DNA of 64,000 nt from Kitasatospora sp. NBC_00240 (GTDB lineage Bacteria > Actinomycetota > Actinomycetes > Streptomycetales > Streptomycetaceae): assembly GCF_026342405.1 (NCBI RefSeq), contig NZ_JAPEMU010000001.1:4092001-4156000 (forward strand). The letters are read 5' to 3'. The translations under genes and the position numbers were made by a program. The notes beneath the pieces were generated by a model. The model was given only the letters and a program-made list of their open reading frames with translations, was not told the origin of the DNA and ran no database searches. Shown here in pieces: positions 8,087 through 16,497 of the stretch (position 1 is the first letter of the stretch; the number at the start of each line of letters is the position of its first letter).

Positions 8087-9301
8087 ATGGCCAACACCAG
8101 CTCACCCGAAGCCCCGATCCCGGTCGGCAAGGTATCCGCGCTGATCGGCGGCTGGATCGAACGGCTCGGCGCGGTCTGGGTCGAGGGCCAGATCACCCAG
8201 CTGAGCCGCCGCCCCGGCGCGGGCGTGGTGTTCCTGACCCTGCGCGACCCGGAGCGCGACGTCTCGCTGACCGTCACCTGCTTCCGGGCCGTCTTCGAGC
8301 AGGTCGCGGACGTGGTGCAGGAGGGCTCGCGGATCGTCGTGCACGCCAAGCCCGAGTGGTACGGCGCGCGCGGCACGCTGTCGTTGCGGGCGAACGAGAT
8401 CCGGCCGGTCGGGCTCGGCGAGCTGCTCGCCCGGCTGGAGCAGCTCAAGCGCAAGCTCGCCGCCGAGGGCCTGTTCGCCGCCGACCGCAAGCGCCCGCTG
8501 CCGTTCCTGCCGCAGTGCGTCGGCCTGGTGACCGGCCGGGGTTCGGCGGCCGAGCGGGACGTCCTGGAGAACGCCAGGCGGCGCTGGCCGGCCGTCCGCT
8601 TCGAGGTCCGCAACGTCCCGGTGCAGGGCGCGGCCGCGGTGGCGCAGGTGTCGGCGGCGGTCCGGGCGCTGGACGAGCACCCCGAGGTGGACGTGATCAT
8701 CGTGGCCCGGGGCGGCGGCAGCGTGGAGGACCTGCTGCCGTTCTCGGACGAGCAGCTGGTGCGGCTGGTCGCGGCCGCCCGGACGCCGGTGGTGAGCGCG
8801 ATCGGGCACGAGCCCGACCAGCCGCTGCTGGACTTCGTCGCCGACCTGCGGGCCTCGACCCCCACCGACGCCGCCAAGCGGGTGGTGCCGGACGTCGGCG
8901 AGGAGCTGGTCAAGGTCCGCCAGCTGCGCGACCGGGCCCGGCGCCAGGTCACCGGCCGGGTCGAGCGCGAGCAGCACGGTCTGGACGGCGTGCGCAGCCG
9001 CCCGGTGCTGGCTGCGCCGCAGCGGATGCTGGACGGGCGCACGCACGAGGTGACGGCCATGCTGGAGCGCGCCCGGCGCACCCTCGGCCACCGGCTGGAC
9101 GCCGCCGAGTCGGACCTCGGGCACACCCTGGCCCGGGTGGTCGCGCTCTCGCCGGCCGCGACGCTGGAGCGCGGGTACGCCGTGCTGCAGCGGGCGGACG
9201 GCACGGTGGTGACCGATCCCGCCCAGGTCGCGGCGGGCGACGCGCTGCACGCCCGGGTGGCGGCCGGCGGCTTCGGGGTGACGGTCGACCCGGAGGGGTG
9301 A
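8087..9301 (+). CDS. xseA: Exodeoxyribonuclease VII large subunit
   Basis: 404 residues. Exo VII is a single-strand-specific nuclease that degrades DNA from both ends and consists of one XseA with several XseB subunits. The N-terminal OB-fold (about 1-100) has WVEGQITQLSRRPGAGVVFLTLRD; the catalytic region shows GLVTGRGSAAERDVLENARRRWP, VDVIIVARGGGSVEDLLPFSDE and SAIGHEPDQPLLDFVADLRASTPTDAA. The C-terminal part is predicted to form the long coiled coil that binds XseB. The small subunit gene follows after a 129-base gap on the same strand. Confidence 0.95.
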   Translation: MANTSSPEAPIPVGKVSALIGGWIERLGAVWVEGQITQLSRRPGAGVVFLTLRDPERDVSLTVTCFRAVFEQVADVVQEGSRIVVHAKPEWYGARGTLSLRANEIRPVGLGELLARLEQLKRKLAAEGLFAADRKRPLPFLPQCVGLVTGRGSAAERDVLENARRRWPAVRFEVRNVPVQGAAAVAQVSAAVRALDEHPEVDVIIVARGGGSVEDLLPFSDEQLVRLVAAARTPVVSAIGHEPDQPLLDFVADLRASTPTDAAKRVVPDVGEELVKVRQLRDRARRQVTGRVEREQHGLDGVRSRPVLAAPQRMLDGRTHEVTAMLERARRTLGHRLDAAESDLGHTLARVVALSPAATLERGYAVLQRADGTVVTDPAQVAAGDALHARVAAGGFGVTVDPEG

Positions 9302-9418
9302 GACCCCACCGGGCGACGCGCCCGCCCGGGGCGGACGGCGGGTGCGCCGCGGGCCGCCTCCGTGCCCCTCGTCCGCCCGGACGCCTGTCGCGGCGGTCGT
9401 TCTGTCGGCCCCGCCCCC

Positions 9419-9424
9419 TAGGCT
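9419..9424 (+). promoter_or_regulatory. -10 hexamer for leaderless xseB transcript
   Basis: TAGGCT lies six bases before ATG 9431 with no ribosome-binding site in between, giving xseB a probable promoter of its own. Confidence 0.5.
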
Positions 9425-9430
9425 GGCCCC

Positions 9431-9685
9431 ATGGCAGACCAGGAGAACCAGCAGGAGAGCGCGCAGCCGCCGACCCCCGACGACGCCCTCGGGTACGAGC
9501 ACGCCCGGGACGCGCTGCTGGAGGTCGTCCGGCAGTTGGAGACCGGCGGGACGTCCCTGGAGGAGTCGCTGGCGCTCTGGGAGCGCGGGGAGCAGCTGGC
9601 GAAGGTCTGCCAGCGTTGGCTGGACGGTGCCCGGGCCAGGCTCGACGCGGCGCTGGCCGCCGAGGAGGCGGCCGACCGAGGGTGA
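9431..9685 (+). CDS. xseB: Exodeoxyribonuclease VII small subunit
   Basis: 84 residues, a normal length for XseB. The conserved core YEHARDALLEVVRQLETGGTS is followed by LEESLALWERGEQLAKVCQRWLDGARAR, the helical hairpin that packs on the coiled coil of XseA. The product is acidic at both ends. The unusually open distance to xseA, together with the TAGGCT hexamer in front, suggests separate leaderless expression in addition to any read-through from xseA. Confidence 0.93.
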   Translation: MADQENQQESAQPPTPDDALGYEHARDALLEVVRQLETGGTSLEESLALWERGEQLAKVCQRWLDGARARLDAALAAEEAADRG

Positions 9686-9831
9686 CCGGAGGACGGACAC
9701 CTAGGGCGACCGGGGGCCGGAGTGACGCGGATCACATCACCCCAGGGAACAGTTGAATGTTCACTCATGTTGTGAAGCGGTGATCGGCTCGCCGGCCGAC
9801 CTTCCAACCGCTCAGCATGAGGTGCACAAGC

Positions 9832-10443
9832 ATGACGACTGCCGCCAACGACGCCCTGGTGCTCGACGCCGCCGCCCAGGACCTCCTCTTCCGCGAGGCC
9901 CGCACGGCCAACACCTTCACCGACGAGCCGGTCAGCGACGAGCAGATCCAGGCCGTCTACGACCTGGTGAAGTTCGGCCCGACCGCATTCAACCAGCAGC
10001 CGCTGCGCATCGTCCTGGTCCGCTCAGCCGAGGGTCGCGAGCGCCTGGTCAAGCACATGGCGGACGGCAACAAGCCCAAGACCGCGAGCGCCCCGCTGGT
10101 CGCCATCCTGGCCGCCGACAACGAGTTCCACGAGGAGCTGCCCTCGCAGCTCCCGCACTTCCCGCAGGCGAAGGACATGTTCTTCTCCGAGCGCCCGGTG
10201 CGTGAGTCCTCCGCCCAGCTCAACGGCGCCCTGCAGGCCGCCTACTTCATCATCGGCGTGCGCGCCGCCGGCTTCGCCGCGGGCCCGATGACCGGCTACG
10301 ACGCCGACGGCCTGAACAAGGAGTTCTTCGGCGACGGCGACCACTCGGTGCTGGCCGTGGTCAACATCGGCAAGCCGGCCGAGGACGCCTGGTTCCCGCG
10401 CTCCCCGCGCCTCGCCTACGACGAGGTCGTCACCACCGTCTGA
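9832..10443 (+). CDS. RutE-like malonic semialdehyde reductase (nitroreductase fold)
   Basis: 203 residues from ATG 9832, preceded by AGGTG at seven bases; an upstream in-frame ATG at 9817 overlaps that ribosome-binding site. The FMN-binding nitroreductase fold is seen in FREARTANTFTDEPVSDEQIQAVYDLVKFGPTAFNQQPLR and in the C-terminal GFAAGPMTGYDADGLNKEF...VVNIGKP. RutE-type members reduce malonic semialdehyde to 3-hydroxypropionate in uracil breakdown; here no other rut genes are adjacent, so the physiological substrate is uncertain. It ends at a strong terminator shared with the convergent DUF4245 gene. Confidence 0.85.
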   Translation: MTTAANDALVLDAAAQDLLFREARTANTFTDEPVSDEQIQAVYDLVKFGPTAFNQQPLRIVLVRSAEGRERLVKHMADGNKPKTASAPLVAILAADNEFHEELPSQLPHFPQAKDMFFSERPVRESSAQLNGALQAAYFIIGVRAAGFAAGPMTGYDADGLNKEFFGDGDHSVLAVVNIGKPAEDAWFPRSPRLAYDEVVTTV

Positions 10444-10472
10444 TCCCCGCCCGCCCCGGGGCGGACGCAGCA

Positions 10473-10516
10473 GAGGGCCCCGGCCGGTCGAACTCAAGCG
10501 ACCGGCCGGGGCCCTC
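10473..10516. terminator. Bidirectional terminator, 18-bp perfect stem
   Basis: Arms 10473-10490 and 10499-10516 are perfectly complementary with an eight-base loop. It lies between the convergent nitroreductase and DUF4245 genes and can serve both. Confidence 0.85.
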
Positions 10517-10544
10517 CGGCGCGTACGGCCCGCCGGGACCGGGC

Positions 10545-11078
10545 TCACTTCAGCGCGTCGGCCAGCTCCGCCAGCTCCTCGTACGAGGCGGTGCCGGTCA
10601 CCAGCGTGGTCGCGTTGCCGCTCCGGACGGCCAGCGCACGGGCCTTGCGGCCCTGGACCTTGTCCCAGCTCGTGCCGTCCACCGTCGTGCTGCCGTCCGC
10701 CTCGCCGCCGGCCACCGCCGCCGCCAGCACGTCCGCGCGCGGCGCGTCGCTCTGCTCGACGGCCGCGTACTGGCCGGACGGGGTCACGAAGCCCAGGTGC
10801 CAGGTGTTGTGGCCGTTGTTGCCGGCCCGGCTGCCGTCCCGGTACTCGACCGAGGTGGCCTTCCACTTCTCCGGCAGCCCCTCCGGCGACAGCAGCGGGA
10901 ACGGCGCGTCCCGCTTGGCGGAGGACGCGGCGGCGCGGTACTCGACCGGATGCACGCCGTCGCCCTCGGAATGCGGCATGAACGCGTACCCGACCGCGAC
11001 CACACCACCGATGGCCACCATCGACAGGACCATGTCCCGTACCGTCTGCCGGCCCCTCATGCTGCTCTTCCCTGCCAT
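10545..11078 (-). CDS. DUF4245 membrane-anchored protein
   Basis: About 177 residues. One N-terminal transmembrane helix (VRDMVLSMVAIGGVVAVGYAFMP, about residues 13-35) is followed by an extracytoplasmic domain of about 140 residues with the phrases FPLLSPEGLPEKWKATSV and NTWHLGFVTPSGQYAAVEQS, which I recognise as DUF4245. No catalytic motif is visible, and the function is unknown. The start is chosen by the MAG...TVRDM context; ATG 11060 has a better ribosome-binding site and is an alternative. It is divergent from glpX, a neighbourhood I recall as conserved in streptomycetes. Confidence 0.75.
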   Translation of the reverse strand: MAGKSSMRGRQTVRDMVLSMVAIGGVVAVGYAFMPHSEGDGVHPVEYRAAASSAKRDAPFPLLSPEGLPEKWKATSVEYRDGSRAGNNGHNTWHLGFVTPSGQYAAVEQSDAPRADVLAAAVAGGEADGSTTVDGTSWDKVQGRKARALAVRSGNATTLVTGTASYEELAELADALK

Positions 11079-11292
11079 CCCCACATGGTGACCCATCGCG
11101 CCCGGGGCCCCCGCACCCGGGGTACCCGCGAACGGGTGAACAGGGACATACCGACCCGGACCGAGCCCAGCGGGGACCCGCGCCACAGACAGTGCTCCGG
11201 CAGGAAGATACGATCGCAGCACCCTCACCACGGCGTTCGACCGGGCAGTAGTCGGGCGCTTACCGGCCGTCGCGTACAGAGAGGTATCGACG

Positions 11293-12348
11293 ATGACCAC
11301 GCACGCGGTACACAGCAACTTCCCGAACACCCTCCCGCAGTCCCTCGAGGTGGCCCCCGAGGCCCCCGACCGCAACCTCGCGCTCGAACTCGTCCGGGTC
11401 ACGGAGGCCGCCGCCATGGCGGCCGGCCGCTGGGTCGGCCGCGGCGACAAGAACGGCGCCGACGGCGCCGCGGTCAAGGCCATGCGCACCCTCGTCTCCA
11501 CCGTCTCGATGAACGGCATCGTCGTCATCGGGGAGGGCGAGAAGGACGAGGCCCCGATGCTCTACAACGGCGAGCGGGTCGGCGACGGCACCGGCGCCGA
11601 GTGCGACGTCGCGGTGGACCCTGTCGACGGGACCACCCTGACCGCCAAGGGCATGGCCAACGCCGTCGCCGTCCTGGCCGTCGCCGACCGCGGCACCATG
11701 TTCGACCCGAGCGCCGTCTTCTACATGGACAAGCTCGTGGCCGGCCCCGAGGCCGCCGAGTTCGTCGACATCACCGCCCCGCCGGCCGTCAACATCCGCC
11801 GGGTCGCCAAGGCCAAGGGCAGCGCCGTCGAGGACGTCACCGTGATGATCCTGGACCGCCCCCGCCACGACGACCTGGTCCGCCAGGTCCGCGAGGCCGG
11901 CGCCCGGATCAAGTTCATCTCGGACGGCGACGTGGCCGGCGCCATCATGACCGCTCGCGAGGGCACCGGCGTCGACCTGCTGCTGGGGATCGGCGGCACC
12001 CCCGAGGGCATCATCGCGGCCTGCGCGATGAAGTGCATGGGCGGGGTCATCCAGGGCCGGCTGTGGCCCAAGGACGACGCCGAGCGGCAGAAGGCCCTCG
12101 ACGCCGGGCACGACCTGGACCGGGTGCTCACCACGAACGACCTGGTCAGCGGCGAGAACGTGTTCTTCGTGGCGACCGGCATCACCGACGGCGAACTGCT
12201 GCGCGGCGTGCACTACCGCCAGGAGACCGCCACCACCAGCTCGCTGGTGATGCGCTCCAAGAGCGGCACCATCCGGGAGATCCACTCCACCCACAAGCTC
12301 TCGAAGCTGCGGGCCTACAGCGCGATCGACTTCGACCGCGCGAACTGA
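11293..12348 (+). CDS. glpX: Class II fructose-1,6-bisphosphatase (GlpX)
   Basis: 351 residues; hydrolyses fructose-1,6-bisphosphate in gluconeogenesis and is the main FBPase of actinobacteria. The lithium-sensitive phosphatase signatures are clear: GEGEKDEAPMLYNGE, CDVAVDPVDGTTLTAKGM with the metal-binding DPxDG, and GIGGTPEGIIAACAMKCMGG. GAGAGG lies nine bases before ATG 11293. With PEP carboxykinase (38132) and fumarase (14260) it forms the gluconeogenic and anaplerotic set in this window. It ends at the 12424-12464 hairpin. Confidence 0.95.
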   Translation: MTTHAVHSNFPNTLPQSLEVAPEAPDRNLALELVRVTEAAAMAAGRWVGRGDKNGADGAAVKAMRTLVSTVSMNGIVVIGEGEKDEAPMLYNGERVGDGTGAECDVAVDPVDGTTLTAKGMANAVAVLAVADRGTMFDPSAVFYMDKLVAGPEAAEFVDITAPPAVNIRRVAKAKGSAVEDVTVMILDRPRHDDLVRQVREAGARIKFISDGDVAGAIMTAREGTGVDLLLGIGGTPEGIIAACAMKCMGGVIQGRLWPKDDAERQKALDAGHDLDRVLTTNDLVSGENVFFVATGITDGELLRGVHYRQETATTSSLVMRSKSGTIREIHSTHKLSKLRAYSAIDFDRAN

Positions 12349-12423
12349 CCGGACGGGCGCCGTCGGCGTCCGAGGGTCACGGACCGCAGTCCGGACCGGG
12401 ACGAGAGTCCTGACAGAACGTGA

Positions 12424-12464
12424 GCAGCGGCCTCGGCGGAGTCCCCCTCCGCCGAGGCCGCTGC
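12424..12464 (+). terminator. Terminator after glpX, 17-bp perfect stem
   Basis: Arms 12424-12440 and 12448-12464 are perfectly complementary around a seven-base loop, 75 bases beyond the glpX stop and facing the convergent whiB-like gene. Confidence 0.85.
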
Positions 12465-12561
12465 CGTCTCCGTACCGGTCTTCGACCCCTCCCCGTCCGA
12501 CCCCGCGGCCGCTGCGCCCCGACCGCCTCGCTCCGGGCCCGGCCCCGCCGGGCGGTCCCGC

Positions 12562-12942
12562 TCAGCCCGCTATCCGGCGGGTGGCGGGCACCCGGGCGGC
12601 CTCGCGGAGCTCCACGTCCCGGCGGCGACGGCGGGCCAGTACCACCCGGCGCTCGGCGGCCGTCAGGCCGCCCCACACCCCGTACGGCTCCGGCTGGACC
12701 AGTGCGTGCTCCCGGCACTCCAGCAGGACGGGGCAGCGGGCACAGACCCGCTTCGCCTGCTCCTCACGGGCCAGCCGGGCCGCCGTCGGCTCCTTGGACG
12801 GCGCGAAGAACAGACCCGCCTCGTCCCGGCAGCAGGCGGCGCCCGTGTGCCAGGGATTGTCCTCGTCGTGCGAGGGCGACGGCGACGGCTGCGGCGCGGC
12901 GGCGACAGGACGAATGGTGCGGGACTCGATCGGATGCAGCAC
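12562..12942 (-). CDS. WhiB-family iron-sulfur transcription regulator
   Basis: 126 residues from GTG 12942, chosen because AGGAG lies six bases before it; the frame extends further but without support. The 4Fe-4S ligands are Cys 37 or 38 (GAACCRDE), Cys67, Cys70 and Cys76 (CARCPVLLEC), followed by the family turn GVWGG at 88-92 and a basic RRRRR DNA-contacting tail. A double Cys at the first ligand position is a small oddity. Wbl proteins act with the principal sigma factor to control development or redox responses. The exact Wbl class cannot be fixed by eye. Confidence 0.92.
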   Translation of the reverse strand: MLHPIESRTIRPVAAAPQPSPSPSHDEDNPWHTGAACCRDEAGLFFAPSKEPTAARLAREEQAKRVCARCPVLLECREHALVQPEPYGVWGGLTAAERRVVLARRRRRDVELREAARVPATRRIAG

Positions 12943-13358
12943 GGCGTACTCCTGACGAGGCTCAGTCTCGGGGGAAGGCTCGCGTCCCTGCCCGGCTGCC
13001 CCGTGCCACACCCCCCGGGGCCGGCTCAGGCCGCCTCCGGTGTCACAGCCGTACAAGAAACGATGTGCGTGAGGAACTACCCCGCCCCATCCGGATTCAT
13101 GCACACCGCACGCAACCGACTACGGAGTGCACTCAAGGCAATGCCGAGTGCCTGCCCGGGAGTTGACGGAGAGTGCGGGCGGCGGGGCGGACGGCGGCGG
13201 CTGCGTACCGCCGCGCCTGTCGCCCCCGTCCCGGCCCCGCCCGCTCCTCGTCCGCCGCTCGCCGCCCGGCGCCCTTCGCCCGCCACCCGTTGCCGGACGC
13301 CCGTCGCCCGCCACCCGTTGCCGGACGCTCGCCGCCGGATGCCCGGCGTCCGTCGGGC

Positions 13359-14099
13359 TCAGGTGCCGAGCTGCTTGCGCACCCACTCCTTGAGCTTCTT
13401 GCCCTTGCGCGGCTTGGCCTCGCAGCCGCCGAACACCGCGGCGCCCTTCACCCGCACCACCGGCGCGTACGGGTCGGCAGCCGTCTGCTCCTTCACGTCG
13501 AAACCGCCGAAGATGCCCACCCCGCCGCCGTGCAGGCTGACGTTCTCCGGCACCTTGATCTCGACCCCGCCGAACACCGCGGCCACCTCGATCACCACCT
13601 CGGGCGATTCGAACACCGCGTCCGTCAGGTCGATCTCGATCCCGCCGAACACCGCGACCGCGCGCAGGTGCGAGCCCACCCGCCAGCGGCCCTTCCGGGA
13701 GGCCCCGCCGAAGACCGCCAGCATCGTCGGCGCCTCCTGCCGGGCCGGCGGCCGCGGCGGCACCGGGGCGCCCTGCGGGGACTTCTCGAAGGAGATCGAC
13801 CCGTGCGCGGGCAGGTCCCGGGTCAGCGGCGCCAGCTCGCCCAGGGTCTTCGCCCCGTACGCCGCCTCGATCCGCTCGGCGTGCTCCTCGACGTTCAGCC
13901 GGCCCTCCGCGTAGGCGTCCCGGAGGAGCTCGGCGACCCGCTCGCGGTCGGCGTCCGAGGCCCGCATGTCGGCCTCCGCCACAGGGGCGCCGTGGTCGGT
14001 CCGCGCGGGTGCGCGCGCGGGCTCGGGCTTGGTCATCGGTACGGGCGCGTGCCCCTGGTCGTCCTGCGGCTGGTCGTCCTGCGACGGCGAGTTGTCCAC
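13359..14099 (-). CDS. DUF1707 and LiaF-like repeat protein
   Basis: 246 residues, GTG start. After a disordered N terminus, MRASDADRERVAELLRDAYAEGRLNVEEHAERIEAAYGAKTL is a textbook DUF1707 domain (about 45-97). The rest is a beta-rich segment in which a short unit ending in [AI]VFGG or IFGG recurs five times (MLAVFGG, VAVFGG, AAVFGG, GIFGG, AAVFGG), as in LiaF/YvqF cell-envelope stress proteins. No membrane helix is visible, so it probably works at the inner face of the membrane or in the cytoplasm. TAGTCT sits six bases before the GTG, suggesting a leaderless message. Confidence 0.85.
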   Translation of the reverse strand: MDNSPSQDDQPQDDQGHAPVPMTKPEPARAPARTDHGAPVAEADMRASDADRERVAELLRDAYAEGRLNVEEHAERIEAAYGAKTLGELAPLTRDLPAHGSISFEKSPQGAPVPPRPPARQEAPTMLAVFGGASRKGRWRVGSHLRAVAVFGGIEIDLTDAVFESPEVVIEVAAVFGGVEIKVPENVSLHGGGVGIFGGFDVKEQTAADPYAPVVRVKGAAVFGGCEAKPRKGKKLKEWVRKQLGT

Positions 14100-14105
14100 G
14101 GGGAA

Positions 14106-14111
14106 AGACTA
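14106..14111 (-). promoter_or_regulatory. -10 hexamer for the DUF1707 gene
   Basis: TAGTCT on the minus strand, six bases from GTG 14099, with no ribosome-binding site between. Confidence 0.45.
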
Positions 14112-14259
14112 GTCACCGCGGCCCTACCCGAACGACAGTTCCCCCGGTTTCCCGTGACTCCGGTCACGCAGGCAGACCTGTGCGCGTGCGCCGTTCCGCC
14201 GCCGCCTACCCTTGAGGGTGCTTCGCCGCCGCAGCCGGATCACCCTAAGGACCGCCCCC

Positions 14260-15948
14260 ATGGCTCCCACGCCAGAGTTCGACTACACCGACCTGCTCCC
14301 CCTCGGTGCGGACCCCACCCCCTACCGCAAGATCACCTCCGAGGGCGTCTCCACCTTCGAGGCCGGCGGCCGCCGCTTCCTCAAGGTCGAGCCCGAGGCC
14401 CTGCGGCTGCTCACCGCCGAGGCGATGCACGACATCTCGCACTACCTGCGCCCCGCGCACCTCGCCCAGCTGCGCCGCATCCTGGACGACCCCGAGGCCA
14501 GCCCCAACGACCGCTTCGTCGCGCTGGACCTGCTGAAGAACGTCAACATCTCGGCCGGCGGCATCCTGCCGATGTGCCAGGACACCGGCACCGCGATCGT
14601 CATGGGCAAGCGCGGCCAGAACGTGCTCACCGAGGGCCGCGACGAGGCCGCCATCGCCGGCGGCGTCTTCGACGCGTACACCAAGCTCAACCTGCGGTAC
14701 TCGCAGATGGCCCCGCTGACCATGTGGGACGAGAAGAACACCGGCAGCAACCTGCCCGCCCAGATCGAGCTGTACGCCACCGACGGCGACGCGTACAAGT
14801 TCCTGTTCATGGCGAAGGGCGGCGGCAGCGCCAACAAGTCGTACCTGTACCAGGAGACCAAGGCCATCCTCAACGAGGCCTCGATGCTGAACTTCCTGGA
14901 GCAGAAGATCCGTTCGCTCGGCACCGCGGCCTGCCCGCCGTACCACCTGGCGATCGTGGTCGGCGGCACCAGCGCCGAGTTCGCGCTGAAGACCGCCAAG
15001 TACGCCTCGGCCCACTACCTGGACGAGCTGCCCACCACCGGCTCCGCCGCCGGCCACGGCTTCCGCGACCTGGAGCTGGAGGCCAAGGTCACCGAGCTCA
15101 CCCAGAAGATCGGCATCGGCGCCCAGTTCGGCGGCAAGTACTTCTGCCACGACGTCCGCGTCATCCGCCTGCCGCGGCACGGCGCCTCGCTGCCGGTCGC
15201 GATGGCCGTCTCCTGCTCCGCCGACCGCCAGGCGCTCGGCAAGATCACCGCCGAGGGCGTCTTCCTGGAGCAGCTGGAGACCGACCCGGCGAAGTACCTG
15301 CCGGACACCACCGACGAGGCCCTGCTGGTCAGCGGCTCCGCCGGGGGCGCCGACGACGTGGTGCGGATCGACCTCGACCAGCCGATGTCCGCCATCCGCA
15401 ACGAACTCTCCAAGTACCCGGTGAAGACCCGCCTTTCGCTCAGCGGCACGCTCGTGGTCGCCCGCGACATCGCGCACGCCAAGATCAAGGAGCGGCTGGA
15501 CGCCGGCGAGGGCATGCCCAAGTACCTCCAGGACCACCCGGTCTACTACGCGGGCCCCGCCAAGACCCCCGAGGGCTTCGCCTCCGGCTCCTTCGGCCCC
15601 ACCACCGCCGGCCGGATGGACTCCTACGTCGACCAGTTCCAGGCCGCCGGCGGCTCGATGGTCATGCTCGCCAAGGGCAACCGCTCCAAGCAGGTCACCG
15701 ACGCCTGCGCCAAGCACGGCGGCTTCTACCTGGGCTCCATCGGCGGCCCGGCTGCCCGCCTCGCCCAGGACTGCATCAAGAAGGTCGAGGTCCTGGAGTA
15801 CGCGGAGCTCGGCATGGAGGCCGTCTGGCGCATCGAGGTCGAGGACTTCCCCGCCTTCGTCGTGGTCGACGACAAGGGCAACGACTTCTTCCGCGAGACC
15901 ACCGAGGGCCCGCTGATCACCAACCTGCGGGTGCGCTCGGCGGAGTAG
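14260..15948 (+). CDS. Class I fumarate hydratase
   Basis: 562 residues; the iron-sulfur (4Fe-4S) fumarase that interconverts fumarate and malate in the TCA cycle. The N-terminal domain holds GGILPMCQDTGTAIVMGKRG with the first cluster cysteine, then DAYTKLNLRYSQMAP and GGGSANKSYLYQE; the C-terminal domain has LSLSGTLVVARDIAHAKIKERL and TTAGRMDSYVDQF. ATG 14260 follows TAAGGA at ten bases. A TACCCT hexamer at about 14210 may be its -10. I recall the streptomycete gene being named fumB, but class I fumarase naming varies, so no symbol is assigned. It ends at a strong hairpin. Confidence 0.94.
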   Translation: MAPTPEFDYTDLLPLGADPTPYRKITSEGVSTFEAGGRRFLKVEPEALRLLTAEAMHDISHYLRPAHLAQLRRILDDPEASPNDRFVALDLLKNVNISAGGILPMCQDTGTAIVMGKRGQNVLTEGRDEAAIAGGVFDAYTKLNLRYSQMAPLTMWDEKNTGSNLPAQIELYATDGDAYKFLFMAKGGGSANKSYLYQETKAILNEASMLNFLEQKIRSLGTAACPPYHLAIVVGGTSAEFALKTAKYASAHYLDELPTTGSAAGHGFRDLELEAKVTELTQKIGIGAQFGGKYFCHDVRVIRLPRHGASLPVAMAVSCSADRQALGKITAEGVFLEQLETDPAKYLPDTTDEALLVSGSAGGADDVVRIDLDQPMSAIRNELSKYPVKTRLSLSGTLVVARDIAHAKIKERLDAGEGMPKYLQDHPVYYAGPAKTPEGFASGSFGPTTAGRMDSYVDQFQAAGGSMVMLAKGNRSKQVTDACAKHGGFYLGSIGGPAARLAQDCIKKVEVLEYAELGMEAVWRIEVEDFPAFVVVDDKGNDFFRETTEGPLITNLRVRSAE

Positions 15949-15979
15949 CCCGGCCGGCTCGTGCGGCCCACGGCGCCGG

Positions 15980-16022
15980 AACGCCGCCGCGCCGGACTCC
16001 TGGAGTCCGGCGCGGCGGCGTT
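15980..16022 (+). terminator. Terminator after fumarase
   Basis: A near-perfect 43-base palindrome, with arms of about 20 bases meeting at CTGG, 31 bases after the fumarase stop and followed by TT. It can also serve the convergent small acidic gene. Confidence 0.85.
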
Positions 16023-16059
16023 CGGTGCCGGACGCGGGGCACCCTGCCCCGCGGTCCTG

Positions 16060-16281
16060 CTACGGACGGCTGGTGATCGCACCGAGGGGCTCGAAGACCT
16101 CGCCGGACTTGTCACCCTCGGCCGGCACCGGCTCGGCGACGGGCTCCCCGCCGAACAGGTCGTCCAGCCCGGGCTCGACCTCGACGGCCGGAGGGACGTA
16201 TTCGGTCACCGGCTGCGTGGCGGCTGCCTCCTGCTCCGGCGTGGCCTGAGGCTCCGGCGTCGTGCTCTCGTTAGTGGCCAT
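16060..16281 (-). CDS. Small acidic protein next to the SARP regulator
   Basis: 73 residues, rich in Glu, Pro, Ala and Thr with almost no hydrophobic core and no Cys. The only structured-looking patch is VEVEPGLDDLFGGEP in the middle. ATG 16281 is preceded by AAAGG at about ten bases. I do not recognise a family. It lies head-to-head with the large SARP regulator at 16498, separated by about 215 bases, so the two may share regulation. It could be a disordered partner protein or a peptide precursor; nothing here is a recognisable leader/core motif. Confidence 0.55.
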   Translation of the reverse strand: MATNESTTPEPQATPEQEAAATQPVTEYVPPAVEVEPGLDDLFGGEPVAEPVPAEGDKSGEVFEPLGAITSRP

Positions 16282-16497
16282 GAACGGGCCGCCTTTCGGG
16301 TCATCAGATCTCAGTGCGCCCGAACTGATGGTCCGGGCGCCCGGGCAAGTATCGTAGGGGCCGTTAAATGTCTTATAAACATCGTGCCGCTGGTGCTCCA
16401 GTCCACCGATTGCGCCCCTCCACCTAAACTGGCGTAGCTACTACGGACAGGCGAGCGCCCAACGCGGGAACCACCAGAAGCCACATCGGGGGAGTAC

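Noticed and set aside
6709..9309. 866-residue minus-strand ORF opposite the APC permease and xseA
   Set aside because: It spans two well-supported genes and an intergenic promoter; the translation is rich in Ser/Arg/Thr with no recognisable domain.
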